From contig NZ_FTNE01000008.1 in the NCBI RefSeq assembly GCF_900156265.1, forward strand, positions 1 through 64,000: 64,000 nucleotides of DNA, written 5' to 3'. Under the pieces are notes generated by a model, which saw only the letters and a program-made list of their open reading frames with translations, searched no databases and was not told where the DNA came from. The translations under genes and the position numbers were made by a program. This DNA is from Acidiphilium rubrum. Lineage in GTDB: Bacteria; Pseudomonadota; Alphaproteobacteria; Acetobacterales; Acetobacteraceae. Positions 60,132-64,000 of this stretch are shown piece after piece (the first letter of the stretch is position 1; every line of letters starts with the position of its first letter).

Positions 60132-60446
60132 TCAGGCCGCGTTGATGCCGGAAACCCGCAGCACAGTCACCTGCTGGCGATGACCGTTCTTGCGACGGCT
60201 GTTCTGCCGACGGCGCTTCTTGAAAATAATCACCTTGTCCAACCGGTCCTGCGCGATCACGGTCGCGGTCACAGTCGCACCCTCGACGATCGGCTTGCCC
60301 AGCGTCACGCCCGCTTCGCCGCCCAGGGCAAGCACATTGGTGAAAGTCACCGTGCTGCCGGCCTCGGCTTCGAGCTTCTCAACCTTCAACACGGCGTCCG
60401 GCACGACGCGATATTGTTTTCCGCCGGTGCGGATCACTGCGAACAT
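60132..60446 (-). CDS. rplU: 50S ribosomal protein L21
   Basis: 104 residues from the ATG at 60446 (a TTG directly before it also fits the frame). [20 protein letters not shown] and [20 protein letters not shown] are L21 hallmarks. First gene of rplU-rpmA, with its promoter at 60562-60589 and about 105 bases of leader. Confidence 0.97.
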   Translation of the reverse strand: MFAVIRTGGKQYRVVPDAVLKVEKLEAEAGSTVTFTNVLALGGEAGVTLGKPIVEGATVTATVIAQDRLDKVIIFKKRRRQNSRRKNGHRQQVTVLRVSGINAA

Positions 60447-60561
60447 CAATAAGGTCCAATTCTAGCTACAAGCCACGAGGGCAGACACAAGGAAAACAGG
60501 ATAGCGAACAGTCAAAAAAAGGGGAACGCGCGAAACCTTTCGGAATCGCGACATGGCGTAG

Positions 60562-60589
60562 GTTATAGTCACAAGCGCGGAACTGTCAA
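60562..60589 (-). promoter_or_regulatory. Sigma-70-type promoter of rplU-rpmA
   Basis: On the minus strand TTGACA (60584-60589) and TATAAC (60562-60567) are spaced by 16 bases, the best consensus match seen in the window. The predicted start is about 110 bases upstream of rplU, leaving a leader long enough for regulation by ribosomal proteins. No clear L21/L27 leader structure was identified. Confidence 0.7.
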
Positions 60590-60654
60590 TCAAACACCGC
60601 GAGAACCTTGGCAAAACCCCGGCAGACGCCGCAAAGCACGAGACCGTCCCTTCC

Positions 60655-63600
60655 TCAGGCCGCCAACACGCGCTCGGCTACCGGATTAACCACCATCCGC
60701 ATCGCCGAGTCGACACAAACAGGCGCGTGATCCGCCGCGGTCAGCGCCTGACCCGCCACCGCTGCCTGTTGAAACGCACTCTCACTCCCGTGCATCTCAA
60801 GGATCAGTGCGGCAAGGCGCTCGTCATCCGCCCCGACCAGCCGCTCAAGCTCCGGCGTCAACCGCAGGCCCTCGGCCGCCATCGGGCTCATCACGCATGG
60901 CACCCCTGCGGCGAAACTGTCCAATACCTTGCCCTTGATGCCGGCCCCGAACCGCAGCGGCGCCACGGACAACCGCACCCGCCCGAAAAACCCAGCCAGA
61001 TCCTCCACCTGCCCACATAGTTCCAATTGCGGCATCCGCTCGACCCAGCGTATCAGGCTCGCCGGCGCCGCACTCCCCGCCAGCAACAGCTTGATCTCCG
61101 GCGCCTCCGCCCAGACCAGCGGCATGATGCGATCGATCAGCCGGTCCACCGCATCCAGATTGGGCATATGGCCGAAATGACCGACGAACCCGACGCCGCT
61201 GCGCCCGGCGAAACTGCCCGGTGCGCCGCCAGGCGCGACATCCCAGGGCACGATCGTCACCGCGAGGTCAGGCATCGCAGCCAGCAGGATATCCCGCTCG
61301 ATCGGGGAATGGGTGATCACCGCATCCACCACCCGCATAACCATCAGATCGCGCGACCTAAGGCTGCGCGCCTGATCGACCAGCGCCGGCCATTGCTCCA
61401 CCTCCGCCTGCCGCGCCAAGCGCAACCAATGCAGATCGGCGACCGCATAAACCAGCCTGGCGTGCCGGCAATGGCGACGCGCGATCCCGGCATATGCTTC
61501 GGCATTCCCCAGCCGGTGGAAGTAGATCACGCAATAATCATCACCGCCTGCCCGCAGCACCTCCTCGACCGAGGTCACCGCGGGCAGGCAGTGCACCAGA
61601 ATGCCCCGTGCCGTCAGAGCCGCCACCAGCACCGGATTGGCTATGGGCGTCGAAGGTACGAACTCAACCTGAAAGCCCAACCGCCGCAACGACGTCATAT
61701 GCGAAATCACCGCATTCGACCCCGCATCGCGTCGCGCATCGGGGAGCGTATCGTCGATTATCAGCGCCCGGCGCGAAACCTGCCGCCGCGCTGGCTGGCG
61801 ACCCTCCGTCCCGGATGACACCTTCATCCTGCTGGTTCGTACCGACTGCATCGCCCGCGCCAGGTCATCGAGCATCTCGTCGAATTCCGTCACCGTCGCC
61901 GCCGCCGCAATGCCGATTTCCGTCACCCGTGACAGCGCTGACCGTGCCTCGCCGAACGCAGCCAGCGCCGGCATCTCAAGCGGCGAGCCGGTCAACTCAC
62001 GCTGGTCGCTAGCCCGCCGGATTCGCAATACGTGCGGCCGGTCCGGTGCCAGCGCCATCGGGAGCGCGATGTCGAACCCGGCACAGCCGCTGCCCAAGTT
62101 GGCATCCGCAATATCCTGTCGGAACATCTGCGCCACGAAGCGCATCACCAGCGCATCCCCGTCGGTCAACTCAAGCTCGACCGGCTCGTTCGGGTGCGCC
62201 TGATCAATCGCCCAGCCGGTGATGCGGCTGCGCAGCGCCTGATCGACAAACCCGATCAACGGGCCAGGCTCCAGTACCGCCGCAACTCCGGCGCGAATCG
62301 CAATCTCGCGCCGAATCCGCTCGACATTCAGCCCGCCCTCGCAGCGCGGCGCACAAAACGCCCACGGCGTGCGGGCATCGTTTGGGTAAAGCGTGCGAAA
62401 CGTATCGGCATTCTGAAACAGCATCCGGCTGTCGCAATCGACGAAACTCTCTGCTGCTGCCCCTTCTGCAAAAATCACCTCATGGGTCTCGAGTTCGATA
62501 TGAACATATTGCACCGGGTCGATGTCATCGGCGATCACCACGCTCACGCCGTTGACCAGCGCCGCAGCCGGGATCAGCACATCCGCGAGATACATCGCAT
62601 GATCGGCCGAAACTAGCAGATCCCGGCGCGGAATCCCCTCGGCCAGCGCGCCGGCGCGAAACCGGATCGGCTGGGTCCGCGGGTTCGATTTGGCGGCAAC
62701 CCGGCTGTAGCTGCGCCGGCCGATCCATTTGATCGGTTTGAAACTGCCGTTCAGCGTTCGCACCCGATCGCCGATCGCCAGGCACTCCACCTGCACGGCG
62801 CCGATATCGGTATCGATCAACGTGCCCGCCAGGTAACAAGGCGCGCTCGATAGCGCGATTTCAGTGGTATTGCCCGCTGACGACACGGTGAAATCGGCGG
62901 TGGTGAAACTGCCCAACAGGTTCAGCGTGTCGGTCGTCGTGCCGTTGCTCAGTTCGAGCCCGGTCCCGCTGACAAAACTCGCGCTGGTCGCGGAAAACCC
63001 GGTCAACAACAGAGCATCCGTGCCGGTAAATCCGCTGATCGTCTGGCCGCTCGCAAGCCCCGTTGCATCGCCGCTGATCGTCCGTGCCGCACCGGCGGCA
63101 AAACTGATCTCGTTAAAGCCGGTGAACGAAGTGCCGAGTCCAGTCAACGCGACCCCTGACGTACCGGAGAGTTCAAGCACGTCCGCCACTGTGGCATTCG
63201 CAGCCACCGTGCCGGCAAACACCGCCCCCGCCGCGGCAATCAAAGTGCTAGCAACGCCACCGAACACGATCGCCTCGCCGGCCGCGCCGTTCACGGCACC
63301 AAGACCACCCGCGCCGCCATCGATCGTCCCCGCGTTCAGCAGCGTGCCGCCATCGAGGTAAAGTCCCGTTCCGCCAGCACCGCCCACCCCGGTGCGGCTC
63401 AGCACGCCCGCAATATCGTTGTAACCCCCAGCGCCACCGGCACCGCCGATGATGCTCGTCGTGTTATCGACATAACCACCCCCTGACAGGCTGATCGCCG
63501 CACCACCGATGCCACCCGTCCCTGCCGCGCTCAGCGCCGAAATCACATTGGTGCCGCCGATGCCGCCACTACCGCCGATCACCACGCCGGTATTGGTGAG

Positions 63601-63813
63601 CGACGATGCTGTACCCCTCAGTATCAGGGCCGCACCACCCCCGCCGCCCGCTGCCGGGGCGTCATTGCCGAGCAGCGACGTAATATTCGCCCCCCCCAAG
63701 CCACCAGTACCACCCGCGAGGGTACCGCTATTGGTCAGGCTGGCGCCATTCGCTTCCCCATAAAGACCAATCCCGCCGTTACCACCCGATGTGGCACCGA
63801 GCAGGGTCAGCAC
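60655..63813 (-). CDS. Glycine-rich repeat / Hint domain / glycosyltransferase fusion (5' part missing)
   Basis: The open frame shown is 1052 residues, starting at a GTG only because the true start is beyond the window. Residues 1-310 are glycine-rich repeats (LTNSGTLAGGTGGLGG, LLNAGTIDGGAGGLGA) like secreted adhesins. Residues about 322-470 are a Hint (Hedgehog/intein) domain with the nucleophile C326 in APCYLAGTLID, IKWIGRR, and SADHAMYL. Residues 515-600 are a GWA-D/RQDIA domain seen with glycosyltransferases. Residues 680-1052 are a GT4-like glycosyltransferase (DAGSNAVISHMTSLRRLGF, FVGHFGHMPNLDA, PLRFGAGIKGKVLDSFAAGV). Joining a secreted-type N terminus to a normally cytoplasmic enzyme through a self-processing Hint domain is odd. 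The frame breaks near 63864 (next entry). Confidence 0.8.
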   Translation of the reverse strand: MLTLLGATSGGNGGIGLYGEANGASLTNSGTLAGGTGGLGGANITSLLGNDAPAAGGGGGAALILRGTASSLTNTGVVIGGSGGIGGTNVISALSAAGTGGIGGAAISLSGGGYVDNTTSIIGGAGGAGGYNDIAGVLSRTGVGGAGGTGLYLDGGTLLNAGTIDGGAGGLGAVNGAAGEAIVFGGVASTLIAAAGAVFAGTVAANATVADVLELSGTSGVALTGLGTSFTGFNEISFAAGAARTISGDATGLASGQTISGFTGTDALLLTGFSATSASFVSGTGLELSNGTTTDTLNLLGSFTTADFTVSSAGNTTEIALSSAPCYLAGTLIDTDIGAVQVECLAIGDRVRTLNGSFKPIKWIGRRSYSRVAAKSNPRTQPIRFRAGALAEGIPRRDLLVSADHAMYLADVLIPAAALVNGVSVVIADDIDPVQYVHIELETHEVIFAEGAAAESFVDCDSRMLFQNADTFRTLYPNDARTPWAFCAPRCEGGLNVERIRREIAIRAGVAAVLEPGPLIGFVDQALRSRITGWAIDQAHPNEPVELELTDGDALVMRFVAQMFRQDIADANLGSGCAGFDIALPMALAPDRPHVLRIRRASDQRELTGSPLEMPALAAFGEARSALSRVTEIGIAAAATVTEFDEMLDDLARAMQSVRTSRMKVSSGTEGRQPARRQVSRRALIIDDTLPDARRDAGSNAVISHMTSLRRLGFQVEFVPSTPIANPVLVAALTARGILVHCLPAVTSVEEVLRAGGDDYCVIYFHRLGNAEAYAGIARRHCRHARLVYAVADLHWLRLARQAEVEQWPALVDQARSLRSRDLMVMRVVDAVITHSPIERDILLAAMPDLAVTIVPWDVAPGGAPGSFAGRSGVGFVGHFGHMPNLDAVDRLIDRIMPLVWAEAPEIKLLLAGSAAPASLIRWVERMPQLELCGQVEDLAGFFGRVRLSVAPLRFGAGIKGKVLDSFAAGVPCVMSPMAAEGLRLTPELERLVGADDERLAALILEMHGSESAFQQAAVAGQALTAADHAPVCVDSAMRMVVNPVAERVLAA

Positions 63814-64000
63814 GTTAAGCAGCTCAGTCGCACCGGCACCGCCTGCCCCGCCCGCTATACCACCTTGGTGACAACGACGGCGCCTATACCTCGGAGGTCG
63901 ACACCGTCACCCCCCAGACCACCCGGCGTGCCCCCTAAGCCGAGTAAACCTGCGCTCCCCAGCGTGCCCGTTCCGGCGAGAATCGATCCTGCATTGGTAA
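63814..64000 (-). pseudogene. 5' part of the Hint-glycosyltransferase gene in a shifted frame
   Basis: From 64000 down to about 63865 another frame gives TNAGSILAGTGTLGSAGLLG and LGGTPGGLGGDGVDLRGIGA, which is clearly the same repeat as downstream, and then meets a TAG. Restoring one base after ACCAA at 63865/63864 would read TNGGIAGGAGGAGA and rejoin the main frame, giving the repeat consensus. The gene is therefore interrupted by a one-base deletion, or the base is missing from the sequence. The gene continues past the right edge. Confidence 0.6.

Noticed and set aside
63150..63813. Glycine-rich repeats as tandem DNA repeats
   Set aside because: The units vary in length and sequence at the DNA level; they are protein-level repeats inside one coding region.

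Overview
The window looks like chromosomal DNA of a high-GC acidophilic alphaproteobacterium of the Acetobacteraceae, most likely Acidiphilium or a close relative. The strongest pointer is an isolated bciA-type 8-vinyl reductase gene of (bacterio)chlorophyll synthesis at 27826-28821. It sits beside ordinary alphaproteobacterial housekeeping genes (proB-obg-rpmA-rplU, hom-alaC, recJ-glpX) and a class I PHA synthase. The genus call is inference from gene content; no rRNA is present.

Layout. 1-511: the last 49 codons of an IS1380-type transposase and a gene-free flank. 512-8268: a phosphoesterase, then a minus-strand redox operon (Rieske/FAD reductase, an alpha/beta hydrolase fused to a gluconate-dehydrogenase subunit-3-like domain, GMC oxidoreductase), an SDR and a PRC-barrel gene. 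8318-23529: a large sugar-alcohol PTS island. It carries an HPr-EI fusion, a 2-oxoacid/acetoin dehydrogenase-type E1alpha, E1beta and E2 set, two SorC-type regulators, a galactitol-type EIIA/B/C set, a Rossmann-SAF oxidoreductase, GutM, a glucitol-type EIIC/EIIB/EIIA set and an IspDF-like protein whose IspF half has lost its metal ligands. 23547-28821: 3-oxoadipate-type CoA-transferase and thiolase genes, an ABC-F ATPase and bciA. 29072-35332: an amidase followed by a complete urea/short-chain-amide ABC transporter. 35362-37316: an HxlR regulator divergent from a thioesterase and a ketopantoate-reductase-like gene, with a palindrome between. 37345-44789: a peptide ABC transporter operon led by a prolyl aminopeptidase, then a glutathione transferase. 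44997-50421: tRNA-Glu, recJ, glpX, hom, alaC. 50469-57579: an OmpA-like lipoprotein divergent from phaC, then a glycosyltransferase, an O-antigen ligase-like protein, a COG0523 GTPase and a WD40 protein, with hairpin repeats between the last two. 57648-60589: proB, obg, rpmA, rplU and the rplU promoter. 60655-64000: a giant glycine-rich repeat / Hint / glycosyltransferase protein, frameshifted near 63864 and running off the window.

The most unusual block is the PTS island. It appears self-contained: its own PEP-phosphotransfer protein (HPr-EI), two complete EII systems, two SorC regulators and shared palindromic operators (GAACATTTGTTC at 19703 and 22269). It lacks the usual galactitol or sorbitol catabolic enzymes (no SrlD, GatD or tagatose-bisphosphate aldolase). 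Instead it offers a SAF-domain oxidoreductase and a cytidylyltransferase of the IspD family. This suggests uptake and processing of an unusual polyol phosphate, with pyruvate from the PTS reaction possibly feeding the neighbouring dehydrogenase complex. These functional links are inference.
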